This document shows, piece after piece, positions 49,499 through 58,155 of a stretch of 64,000 bases of DNA; position 1 is the stretch's first letter, and every line of letters begins with the position of its first letter. Under the pieces are notes generated by a model. The model worked only from the letters and a program-made list of their open reading frames with translations. It was not told the DNA's origin and did not search any database. A program made the position numbers and the translations under genes. This DNA is from an uncultured Treponema sp. (GTDB taxonomy: Bacteria > Spirochaetota > Spirochaetia > Treponematales > Treponemataceae). The stretch lies in the NCBI GenBank assembly GCA_947165895.1, contig CAMVCB010000006.1, positions 248,001-312,000 on the forward strand, read 5' to 3'.

Positions 49499-50449
49499 TT
49501 AATTTTCGGACATTTTTTGTAAAGCAGCAGCATGATTGCCCTGAAGTTTAAGAGTCTTCCTCCATTCAGACCTGGCCTTAACAATATTGCCCTCTTTCTC
49601 ATATATTACACCAATTCCGTAATGTGCGTCAGCGGAATTCGGGTATTTTTCCAAAACATTATCAAATTCTTTTTTAGCGTCTTCGTATTTTTCTTCTTCA
49701 ATAAGAATCTGAGCTAAAAGAGTTCTTCCTTTTATAATAATTTCATCGTTTTTACTGTCATTGATTACACGGAAAAGATACTGCTTTGCAGCGTTGATTT
49801 CCTTTGTTTTGTAATACTGCTCCGCAATTGAAAGAAGAAGTGTATCTGATTCGCGGATTAAAAGTGCCTCTGTAAATGCCTGGATGCTTTCCATTGTCAT
49901 TCCAAGCGCTGCATAGCTGAGCCCAAGATATTCAGGGATATCATCTGCCTTATATCCGTTTTCTCTTGCGAGAAGAAGATATTTTACAGCCAGGTCTGAA
50001 TAATAGTGATTTGAAAGTGAATTTTTATAAAAATAAGCCTTTCCCAGCATATAGTAAAGCTGAGGCTGAACTGATTTTTTTGAATTATGAAGCGCGATTC
50101 TAAGACCATTTATACATTCATCAAGATATTCCTGTGCCTTCTGATTTTCGAGCTGTCCCTGAGAAAGAAAAAAACATGCGTAACTATTGTAAATCAGGGC
50201 TGTGTTATTGAAGGGTTTTTCCTGAATAAACTGACGGGAAATATCATAAACCTTTTCGTAATTGTAGTTGTCGTTCCAGGCTCTTTTGATATTTTTAATG
50301 CTGATAAGATTTTTTTTGTTTTCAGAAATAATATATGCAGTGATTAAAATTACAAGTGATACAGATAACATCATTGCCAGAATTCTTGTGATTCTGATTA
50401 CTTTTGTGTTCCTAATCTTGTAAAGATTTTTATTATCTGTAGTCATCAT
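49499..50449 (-). CDS. TPR protein, membrane-anchored
   Basis: N-terminal TM plus TPR units (ADAHYGIGVIYEKEGNIVKARSEWRKTLKLQ). Confidence 0.75.
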   Translation of the reverse strand: MMTTDNKNLYKIRNTKVIRITRILAMMLSVSLVILITAYIISENKKNLISIKNIKRAWNDNYNYEKVYDISRQFIQEKPFNNTALIYNSYACFFLSQGQLENQKAQEYLDECINGLRIALHNSKKSVQPQLYYMLGKAYFYKNSLSNHYYSDLAVKYLLLARENGYKADDIPEYLGLSYAALGMTMESIQAFTEALLIRESDTLLLSIAEQYYKTKEINAAKQYLFRVINDSKNDEIIIKGRTLLAQILIEEEKYEDAKKEFDNVLEKYPNSADAHYGIGVIYEKEGNIVKARSEWRKTLKLQGNHAAALQKMSEN

Positions 50450-50465
50450 TTTTTAATAAAAAAAA

Positions 50466-50872
50466 GATAGGACAATAAGCCGGGTTCTGTCTTATAAAGT
50501 ATGATAAATCAGACTTTATATATAACCATCTATCCGTGACCTTTGTTGCCAGAGGCCTATAGCGATTTACCCGCAGTATAAGGCTCGGAAAAACCATACT
50601 GCTGCTTAATCTTGCTCCAAATGAGGTTTACAAGCCGCAAGTGTTACCACTTACGCGGTGGTCTCTTACACCGCCTTTTCACCCTTACCCGTCTTGCGGC
50701 GGGCGGTACGATTTCTGTTGCACTGTCTGTCGAAAAGCGGGGCTATGCAGAAAAACTGCAGCTGCCTGTTTTCGCCCGGTTATTACCCGGCATTTTTTCC
50801 GAAGGAGCCCGGACTTTTTCCTCATCATCTGCCTCTATCATCAGAAGCAGACAAAGCGGTTATATCCTATCT
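50466..50872 (-). ncRNA. rnpB: RNase P RNA (bacterial type A)
   Basis: Conserved GAGGAAAAAGTCCGGGCTCC near the 5' end, ACAGAACCCGGCTTAT near the 3' end, and complementary P1 strands AGATAGGATA/TGTCCTATCT. Confidence 0.95.
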
Positions 50873-50884
50873 GTTATCCACTAA

Positions 50885-51814
50885 TTATTCTGAATCAGAA
50901 GGATCCTCGTCAGAATCTTCCTCATCATCCATTTCATCATCAAGAAGTTCATCATCGTCATCCGACAAATCTGCTTCGTCGTCGTACATTCCTGAATCTT
51001 CCTGATTTTCGTTATCCATCTCCTCGTCTTCATCCTCAAATTCATCGTCAAGATCAGCGAGGCTTCCGGCTGTGTTGATGTCAAAGTAGTTCTCTGCTTC
51101 ATCTTCTGCAACCTCTTCGTAGTAAAGAATACGGCTGCAGTATGGACAGAAGTTGATGTTATCACCTTCACGAACAATGTTTGCAAACTGTGGTGGAAGT
51201 GTCATGTGACATCCTGTGCAGACACCATTTCTTACAGATACAATACCGTTTGTATTTCTCTGAATAATACGCTGGAATTTGAAAAGAATTTCCTGATCAA
51301 TATTAGGAGCGATTTTATCTTCTTCTGCTTTAAGCTGTGCAATTTCATTATTGTATTCGCTGAGCTGATTGTTCAAAGAATCACGGCTTGAGTTCAAATC
51401 TGCTTCCTGTGAAGAAATCATTGATTCGTAATTCTTGAGAGTTTCATTCAATTCAGAAAGACGCTTTTCTTCTTTCTGCAAATCTTTACGAACTTCGTTT
51501 TCCTTGTCTGTAGCTTCTGCAATCTGCTTTTCCAGAGCTTCGTATTCGCGGTGAGTTGTGATGTTATCCATTCCCTTTTCACCAGCTTCACGAGATTTTA
51601 CAGCTTCATCAAGTTCTACTTTAAGAGTTCCGACTTTAGCCTTGAGCTCATCGTACTCAGCATTCTTTGCGATATATTCCTTCTTAAGACGAGCCAAAAG
51701 TTCATCCTGAGAAGAAAGCTGTTTTGGAGCTTCCTGAACCTTTTTCTCTAAGTCATATTTTTTTACAAGAATACTCTGTAATTCTTTAAGGTTATCAAAA
51801 ACTTCTGTTACCAT
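50885..51814 (-). CDS. Coiled-coil zinc-ribbon protein (zf-RING_7/CdsZ-like) with acidic tail
   Basis: GVCTGCHMTLPPQFANIVREGDNINFCPYCSRILYY; long coiled-coil N-terminus; D/E-rich C-terminus. Confidence 0.85.
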   Translation of the reverse strand: MVTEVFDNLKELQSILVKKYDLEKKVQEAPKQLSSQDELLARLKKEYIAKNAEYDELKAKVGTLKVELDEAVKSREAGEKGMDNITTHREYEALEKQIAEATDKENEVRKDLQKEEKRLSELNETLKNYESMISSQEADLNSSRDSLNNQLSEYNNEIAQLKAEEDKIAPNIDQEILFKFQRIIQRNTNGIVSVRNGVCTGCHMTLPPQFANIVREGDNINFCPYCSRILYYEEVAEDEAENYFDINTAGSLADLDDEFEDEDEEMDNENQEDSGMYDDEADLSDDDDELLDDEMDDEEDSDEDPSDSE

Positions 51815-51889
51815 GTAAGGTTCCCCTCATGTTAAAATATCTAGTTATAATATAATAAATTGTCCTTTTAGTCTATAAGACAGGCGGCA

Positions 51890-53725
51890 CTAGGTCTCAA
51901 TATAGTCACGAAGTCCGTTTGCACGGCGCGGGTGACGGAGACGTCGCAGGGCCTTTGCTTCAATCTGACGGATACGCTCTCGGGTTACGTCAAAGTAAAG
52001 TCCAACCTCTTCCAGGGTAAGAGAATAGCCGTCTTCAAGACCAAAGCGCATTTTAAGAACTTCCTGTTCACGAGGAGGAAGTGTGTTCAAAACTGTTCGC
52101 AGCTGCTCCTGAAGTAATGTAAATGCTGTCTGTGTAGCCGGATTTTCCACTTCCTTGTCTTCGATGAAGTCTCCGAGAATTGAATCTTCTTCCTCACCGA
52201 TTGGTGTTTCAAGAGAAATCGGTTCGCGGGCTACGTTCTTAACCTGCTTAACGCGGGTTACCGGCCAGCCAAGCTGCTGTGCAATTTCTTCATCAGTTGG
52301 TTCACGGCCAAGCTTCTGCATGAGCTGGCGGCTTTCGCGTACAACTTTGTTAATCTGTTCAATCATATGAACAGGAACGCGGATTGTACGGGCCTGGTCA
52401 GAAATTGAACGTGTGATAGCCTGACGGATCCACCAGGTTGCGTATGTTGAAAATTTAAATCCCTTGCGGTATTCGAACTTTTCTACAGCCTTGATAAGAC
52501 CGATGTTTCCTTCCTGAACAAGGTCAAAGAAGTGAAGACCGCGGTTTGTATATTTTTTTGCAATAGAAACTACAAGACGGAGGTTTGCATTAATAAGGCG
52601 GTTTTTAGCCCTTTCCATCATAATGCGGCCCTTTTCAATGTCCTGAGCCATTTTAAGAATGTCTTCTACATTGTTTTCAAATTCGTATTCAAGACGGTGC
52701 AGCTTACGGTCAATTTTCTGAATCTGTGTGTAAATTTCACGGATTTCATCAGCACTCATGTTAAGCTCGTTTTCAAGAATTACAGCCTGAGAACGGATAG
52801 AGATTTTTCGTCCAAGGTTACGAAGCTCAGAAGTGTTTGTAATCCTAAGCTCCTTCATCTTCTTTTCCTGCTTCTGATGATATTCTTCAATCTTGATGAT
52901 TGCATCACGGTATTTCTGTGTGAATTTATCAAGCTCTTCTGTCTGAATGTCTACCTTCTGAAGTTCAGGGAGAATTTTTTCGCGAAGCTCAATGAGCTGA
53001 GGATTCTGGAAGATTACGCTTGACTGCTCTGCCTCAAAAAGCTGCTTTTTAATGTTCATGTACTGCTTGATTTCAGGAAGAACAGGTTTAATGTGCTCTC
53101 CGTAGAAGCTCTTGAGACGGCGTTTATCTGCCATTTCTTCGTTGATTTCTTTTCTTGTTTTTCCAGGTTCGTGAATATCAATTCTTGTAAAGGCTTTCTG
53201 GGCAATTGTAAAGAATTCAGGAATCATAATGCCGGAATTTTTGATAACATCCTTAATGATGTTGTTTCCGTCTTCCATTGCCTTTGAAAGTTCAATTTCC
53301 TGTTCTGCTGTAAGAAGATTTTCGCGGCCGATTTCCCTTAAATAAAGTCTGATCGGATCATCTACGTTAGCTTCTTTATCGCTGTTTACTAATTTTGATT
53401 TAGCGGCAGCTTTTTCTGCTTTTTCAAGTTCGGCAACAGAATCGTCCTGAGGAGCATCGTCATCATCATTTTCGAGCATGAGCGAATCTTCATCATCTTC
53501 TGATGCGTCTTCTACATCTTCAGCTCCAGGTTCATCAACTCCAATGATGCCGGTTTCTACAGGTTCCCTGTTTATTTCCTTAAGTTCTTTAAGGACAGGC
53601 TCCATCAGTTCGTCCTGATTTACAAAATCCTGTCCAAGTCGTTCGATGATGTCATCCCAGGTAATAAAAGGTTTTGTTTTAGCAAACTCAAGAAGTTTTT
53701 CAATAGCAGAATCGATTGTTTCCAT
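51890..53725 (-). CDS. rpoD: RNA polymerase primary sigma factor
   Basis: [80 protein letters not shown]. Confidence 0.98.
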   Translation of the reverse strand: METIDSAIEKLLEFAKTKPFITWDDIIERLGQDFVNQDELMEPVLKELKEINREPVETGIIGVDEPGAEDVEDASEDDEDSLMLENDDDDAPQDDSVAELEKAEKAAAKSKLVNSDKEANVDDPIRLYLREIGRENLLTAEQEIELSKAMEDGNNIIKDVIKNSGIMIPEFFTIAQKAFTRIDIHEPGKTRKEINEEMADKRRLKSFYGEHIKPVLPEIKQYMNIKKQLFEAEQSSVIFQNPQLIELREKILPELQKVDIQTEELDKFTQKYRDAIIKIEEYHQKQEKKMKELRITNTSELRNLGRKISIRSQAVILENELNMSADEIREIYTQIQKIDRKLHRLEYEFENNVEDILKMAQDIEKGRIMMERAKNRLINANLRLVVSIAKKYTNRGLHFFDLVQEGNIGLIKAVEKFEYRKGFKFSTYATWWIRQAITRSISDQARTIRVPVHMIEQINKVVRESRQLMQKLGREPTDEEIAQQLGWPVTRVKQVKNVAREPISLETPIGEEEDSILGDFIEDKEVENPATQTAFTLLQEQLRTVLNTLPPREQEVLKMRFGLEDGYSLTLEEVGLYFDVTRERIRQIEAKALRRLRHPRRANGLRDYIET

Positions 53726-53738
53726 CTATGGTTTCACC

Positions 53739-55562
53739 TTACTTTTGTAATTTTTGGACTTGTCGGTCAAGTTCCAATTTTTCGGCCAGAAGTTTGTTCA
53801 GCTGCTGCCTGTCATCTTCGGTAACGACAGTGTAACTTCTTATCCTCTGTAATAATCGGCATCTTTGGTCGTCAAGCTTATTTTTCTTTACTAATTTTAT
53901 AGTGTCTTTTAAAACGGCATCTATATTGCTTGTGTTCTTGTACAACTCAGAAGACAGGACTTCTGTAATCAGGTTTACAAGTCCCGGATTATTACATTTG
54001 GAAAGAATTGCTCCTATCGAAAAGTTATTTTCGGTATAACATTCTTCCAGTGTTCGGAAAAACTGTTTTGCATATGGATTTCTTAAATCATTTTCGGTCA
54101 AGTTCTGGCGTAGAACCGTAAACTGGTTAAGGTCGGCTGTCACTGCTATCAGACCCTTGAGCTCTGCATCGATTATTATCTGCTCATTCTGCTCTGTCTG
54201 TGCATTTTCTTGATTTGTTTTGATTTCCTGCCGGAAGTTTGCGCGTGCTTTGGCCTGATTACGATTGTTAAAATCCCTTTTTACAGCCTCCGGTTTCAGA
54301 TTATATGCCTGACAAAGTTGCTCAAGACATGACTCTTTTTGCATATCAGACTGAAGTGAGTCGATGTACTCAAAATATTCAAGTGCAGCCCTTGTTTTAC
54401 CCTCAGGTGTGTCTGTAGGGTATTTTTCACCTAGTCTAAGTAAAAAATAGTCGCTATCTAAGATAGCACTATTTACCTGTGCCGTCAAGTTTTCTTTTCC
54501 GAATTTATTAAGAATTTCTGAAGGGTCTTTACCGCCCTTTAATGTGATTACTCTGGCGGTAAGATTGTTGCGGCGGCACATTAAAATCGCCTTTTTTGTC
54601 GCTGCCTGCCCCGCTTCATCAGAGTCAAAAGACAGAAGAATTGTGTCCGCAAAGGCAGCAAGAATCTTTATCTGTTCTTCGGTGAAGGCTGTTCCCAGTG
54701 GTGCTACAGCATATTCAATTCCGCTCTGATGGTAGGCAATACAGTCCATATTTCCTTCGCAAACAATTGCCTTTCCTGACTGGCGGATTGCGTTTTTTGC
54801 AAAGTTGAAATAAAAGAGTGTGTCGCGTTTTTTATAGGTAGGAAGTTCGGGCGAGTTTATGTATTTTCTTTCCTTGTCGTCAGGAGGCATTGCCCGTCCG
54901 CTGAAGGCAACAACCTGGCCTTTTCTGTTGAAAATCGGGAACATAAGGCGGTTTGAAAAAATCGTTATGTCCGGGTAGTTTTTGCTGAAAAGTCCGGATT
55001 TTGCAAGAAAGGCATCGCTGTAGTTTTTCTTTCTTAAAAAAGCCTTCAGCCATCTGCGGTCTGCGGGTGCAAAGCCCAGCTTGAATTTTTCTATGATTTC
55101 GCGGGAAAGTCCGCGGTTAAGGGCGTATTTTAATGCCTCTTTTCCCTGTTCAGTTTCAAGTAAAAAATAGCTGAACATTGTGGCGGTTCTGTCGTAAAGT
55201 TCAAGCAGCTGGGGAATTGTGTCATCCTGTTTAAAAGTTTGCGATGGTTTATAACCGTCTTCGTATTTGATTTCGATTCCGCTTCTTTTTGCAAGTGAGC
55301 TTACGGTTTCTGTAAAGGAAGTTTTTTCCATCTCCATAAGGAAGGTGATTACTGTTCCTCCCTTATGGCAGCCAAAGCAGTTGAAGAAGCGGTTATTTCC
55401 GTCAACGTGGAAGGATGGAGTTTTTTCCCCGTGAAGAGGACAGCAGCCCCACCAGTCGTTAGGGCCCCGGCGTTCAAGTTTTGTGTATTCGCCTACTACG
55501 CTGACAATGTCTGTCTGCGAAACTATAGCATCAATTGTTTCTTTAGAAATCCTTCCTGCCAA
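53739..55562 (-). CDS. dnaG: DNA primase
   Basis: CPLHGEKTPSFHVDGNNRFFNCFGCHKGG zinc finger; TOPRIM VCEGNMDCIAYHQSG. Confidence 0.97.
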   Translation of the reverse strand: MAGRISKETIDAIVSQTDIVSVVGEYTKLERRGPNDWWGCCPLHGEKTPSFHVDGNNRFFNCFGCHKGGTVITFLMEMEKTSFTETVSSLAKRSGIEIKYEDGYKPSQTFKQDDTIPQLLELYDRTATMFSYFLLETEQGKEALKYALNRGLSREIIEKFKLGFAPADRRWLKAFLRKKNYSDAFLAKSGLFSKNYPDITIFSNRLMFPIFNRKGQVVAFSGRAMPPDDKERKYINSPELPTYKKRDTLFYFNFAKNAIRQSGKAIVCEGNMDCIAYHQSGIEYAVAPLGTAFTEEQIKILAAFADTILLSFDSDEAGQAATKKAILMCRRNNLTARVITLKGGKDPSEILNKFGKENLTAQVNSAILDSDYFLLRLGEKYPTDTPEGKTRAALEYFEYIDSLQSDMQKESCLEQLCQAYNLKPEAVKRDFNNRNQAKARANFRQEIKTNQENAQTEQNEQIIIDAELKGLIAVTADLNQFTVLRQNLTENDLRNPYAKQFFRTLEECYTENNFSIGAILSKCNNPGLVNLITEVLSSELYKNTSNIDAVLKDTIKLVKKNKLDDQRCRLLQRIRSYTVVTEDDRQQLNKLLAEKLELDRQVQKLQK

Positions 55563-55574
55563 GTTCTTATCCGC

Positions 55575-56636
55575 CTAATTCTTTGTGTAGAGGTTGTGAT
55601 TAACCTTGTGCTGTTCAAAGGTTTTTGAAAAAACATGTTTTCCGGCTGCCGGATCTACAATCTGGAAGAAGTAATAATCAGTTTTTGGAGTGTTTGTTGC
55701 GGCCTCGAGGGCAATAAGTCCCGGATTTGAAATCGGCCCTGGAGTGAGGCCTGCCCACTTGTAGGTGTTGTAGGAATTGTCAATTTTCAAATCATCAAGG
55801 AGAATGCGGTCAGGATGAGGTTTTCCTTCTATTTCTGTGATTATGTATTCAACAGTTGCACAGGAATAAAGTCCTATGTTCTGTTTTATGCGGTTTTTAA
55901 AAACGCTTGCGATAAGTGGAGCTTCTTCCGGGATTCTGTATTCTCGTTCTACGATTGAAGCAAGAGTTAGAGTCTGGAATAAATCTTCCGGAGTTTTTGA
56001 ATAAAGCTCAGGAATTTCCTTTATGCGGCTGAAGAAATTTTCAACCATCATTGAGGCAACATCAGCTGCTGACATTCCCGATGTAAGGTAGTAGGTATCG
56101 GGGAAAAGATAGCCTTCAAGACTTTCTCCGGGGATTTTATACTGCTTGAAAATTGTCTGACTGCTGTCTTTTGCAAAAGTGATAAAATCATACGAATTGC
56201 AGACTTTGTTTGCTTCAAGAATTGCGGCTATTTTAGAGATTGTGAGGCCTTCTGGAATTGAAATAACAATATATTCCTGCTGGCCTGAAATAAGTTCATT
56301 CTGAATTTCAGAAAAATCCATTGACTGATTAAGTCTGTAGCTTCCGCTTTTTAGTATGAAGTTTGCAGGAACACTTTCTTTAAAAAATAAAAATGAATTA
56401 ATCAGGGGAAATCTTACAGAAAGGTAAAAAAGTCTGGCATTTTTTACAAGTTTTTTTTCTTCAAGGCTTTTTGCAACCTGATTTACTGTCATACCGGATG
56501 GAATTTCAATTTTTATGCTTCCTTCGTTTTTGGGATTTACCGGTCTTGTCTGGATAAAAACAAATGCATAAAAAAGGATTGAAATCAGAATGAGAAAAGA
56601 AAAAATTGATAATATTGCGACGGAAGTTTTTTTCAT
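55575..56636 (-). CDS. mltG: Endolytic transglycosylase MltG
   Basis: LEGYLFPDTYYL, LASIVEREYRIPEEAPLIASVFKNRI, YNTYKWAGLTPGPISNPG. Confidence 0.95.
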   Translation of the reverse strand: MKKTSVAILSIFSFLILISILFYAFVFIQTRPVNPKNEGSIKIEIPSGMTVNQVAKSLEEKKLVKNARLFYLSVRFPLINSFLFFKESVPANFILKSGSYRLNQSMDFSEIQNELISGQQEYIVISIPEGLTISKIAAILEANKVCNSYDFITFAKDSSQTIFKQYKIPGESLEGYLFPDTYYLTSGMSAADVASMMVENFFSRIKEIPELYSKTPEDLFQTLTLASIVEREYRIPEEAPLIASVFKNRIKQNIGLYSCATVEYIITEIEGKPHPDRILLDDLKIDNSYNTYKWAGLTPGPISNPGLIALEAATNTPKTDYYFFQIVDPAAGKHVFSKTFEQHKVNHNLYTKN

Positions 56637-56818
56637 GAATAAAAACGTTTTACCTCATCAAGTGTAAGGGAATCATACACGGAATTTTCTATTGATTTTG
56701 CAAAATTTTCGAGTCCATGAGGAATTTCTGTTTCTTTTTCACGCAAAAACTTTGCAAGCAGTCCTATTTCCTTTGCACTGAAAGAATAAGTTAATTTTAC
56801 CTGATTTTCTTCTGTCAT
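56633..56818 (-). CDS. Small conserved-looking protein (61 aa) coupled to mltG and the MBL-fold gene
   Basis: 4-nt overlaps on both sides. Confidence 0.65.
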   Translation of the reverse strand: MTEENQVKLTYSFSAKEIGLLAKFLREKETEIPHGLENFAKSIENSVYDSLTLDEVKRFYS

Positions 56819-57753
56819 ATTTCTAGTTCAACGTCTTCTTTTGCAAGATAGATTTCAAGTTCAGGATGTCCTACCTGAATTGAATACTGCCGTGAAGCTT
56901 TTAAGATAGATTCAAGCTCTGCATCTGAATAAGTCGGTTCGTGATGGAAAATGAACATCTTTTTTATGCCCCAGAAATTTGCGTAGTCAACTGCATAACA
57001 GAAGGCTGAGTGCCCCCAGTTCTTCTTGGCAATGTGATCCATTACTGTGTACTGGGAATCGATAATCAGGCAGTCAGCATTCTGAAAAACCCTTCTTCTG
57101 TCTTCTGTAATGACAAAATCTTCCGGCTCAAGTTCAACATCAGTTGCATAAACGACTTTTTTACCTTCCCTCTCAAAAGAATAGCTGAAGGAATCTCCCG
57201 GGTGTTTCATGCGGCATACATTTACCTGAATATCATTAAGGGGAAATGTGTCGTCTTCCTTAAGCTTGTGAAAAGTAATGTTTTTCGTAAAGGAAGAAAA
57301 AGGAACCGGGAATAGAAAAGGATTTGTCATCTGCTTTTCAAGATAAAGCTTCATATTCTGGTATGGAGAATAAATATCAATTATTGCAGATGGATTATAT
57401 GCATCATCAAAAAAAGGAAGTCCCTGAATGTGATCCCAGTGAAAATGAGAGAAAAAAAGGTGATAATGTCTGTCTTTAGGCTTCTTTTCTGATTTTCCAA
57501 GTGCGCGGATTCCTGAGCCTGCATCAAGAACGATTTCTGTATCACCGGCTTTTATTTCAACGCAGGCTGTATTTCCGCCTGTTGTGCCGTAAATCCAGTC
57601 AGGAAGGTTTGCAATAAAACGTACTCTGTCCTCGGCGCTTTTTATGTCGTCCGCAGTTATTCGCTGTACTACAGCCATGATTTTAGACTGAATCTGTTTT
57701 GGTGATAACGGAGTTGGAATTGAACCTCTGACTCCCCAGAAATGAACTAACAA
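56815..57753 (-). CDS. MBL-fold metallohydrolase (TTG start)
   Basis: LVHFWGVRGSIPTP, FFSHFHWDHIQGLPFF, YATDVE, GHSAFCYAVDYA; SD gagggg. Confidence 0.88.
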   Translation of the reverse strand: MLVHFWGVRGSIPTPLSPKQIQSKIMAVVQRITADDIKSAEDRVRFIANLPDWIYGTTGGNTACVEIKAGDTEIVLDAGSGIRALGKSEKKPKDRHYHLFFSHFHWDHIQGLPFFDDAYNPSAIIDIYSPYQNMKLYLEKQMTNPFLFPVPFSSFTKNITFHKLKEDDTFPLNDIQVNVCRMKHPGDSFSYSFEREGKKVVYATDVELEPEDFVITEDRRRVFQNADCLIIDSQYTVMDHIAKKNWGHSAFCYAVDYANFWGIKKMFIFHHEPTYSDAELESILKASRQYSIQVGHPELEIYLAKEDVELEI

Positions 57754-57881
57754 ATGCTCCCCTCTTGTGAATCTTTGCTTTTTTCTATTAATTTAAATTA
57801 TCGGTGCTAAATTGTCAACTTGACGGCAGGGTTTGTGCCAGGGAATTTTAAGGGCATGCCATGGAAGATTTTGTTTTAAAA

Positions 57882-57908
57882 TAAAAAAGACCGCTTAAAC
57901 TGCGGTCT
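57882..57908 (-). terminator. Rho-independent terminator after the tRNA-Thr/tRNA-Tyr genes
   Basis: Minus strand AGACCGC-N7-GCGGTCT followed by TTTTTAT. Confidence 0.85.
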
Positions 57909-57912
57909 GGAA

Positions 57913-57994
57913 TGGGGAGTAGAGGACTCGAACCTCTGGAGACGCGAGTCGAGGGATTTACAGTCCCTTGCAATTGCCGCTATGCGAACTCCCC
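57913..57994 (-). tRNA. tRNA-Tyr (GTA)
   Basis: GGGGAGTTCGCATAGCGGCAATTGCAAGGGACTGTAAATCCCTCGACTCGCGTCTCCAGAGGTTCGAGTCCTCTACTCCCCA. Confidence 0.96.
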
Positions 57995-58001
57995 TTTTTA
58001 A

Positions 58002-58074
58002 AGCTGCCTGTAGGATTTGGACCCACGACCCCGAGATTACAAATCACGTGCTCTACCAGCTGAGCTAAGGCAGC
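58002..58074 (-). tRNA. tRNA-Thr (TGT) with unusual T-loop and anticodon stem
   Basis: GCTGCCTTAGCTCAGCTGGTAGAGCACGTGATTTGTAATCTCGGGGTCGTGGGTCCAAATCCTACAGGCAGCT folds into a 73-nt cloverleaf. Confidence 0.9.
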
Positions 58075-58113
58075 AGATGTTTTTGTTCGGTGCTTATTAG
58101 CGGTGAACGTGTT

Positions 58114-58144
58114 ATAATATATTCCTTTTCGAATTTTTGGTCAA
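58114..58144 (-). promoter_or_regulatory. Promoter of the tRNA-Thr/tRNA-Tyr genes
   Basis: Minus strand TTGACCAAAAAT...TATATTATA, 17-nt spacer to TATATT. Confidence 0.7.
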
Positions 58145-58155
58145 TAGCAAAAATA

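Noticed and set aside
50612-51078. Plus-strand ORFs of 90-145 aa
   Set aside because: They lie on the complement of rnpB and the zinc-ribbon gene; the RNA gene explains the sequence.
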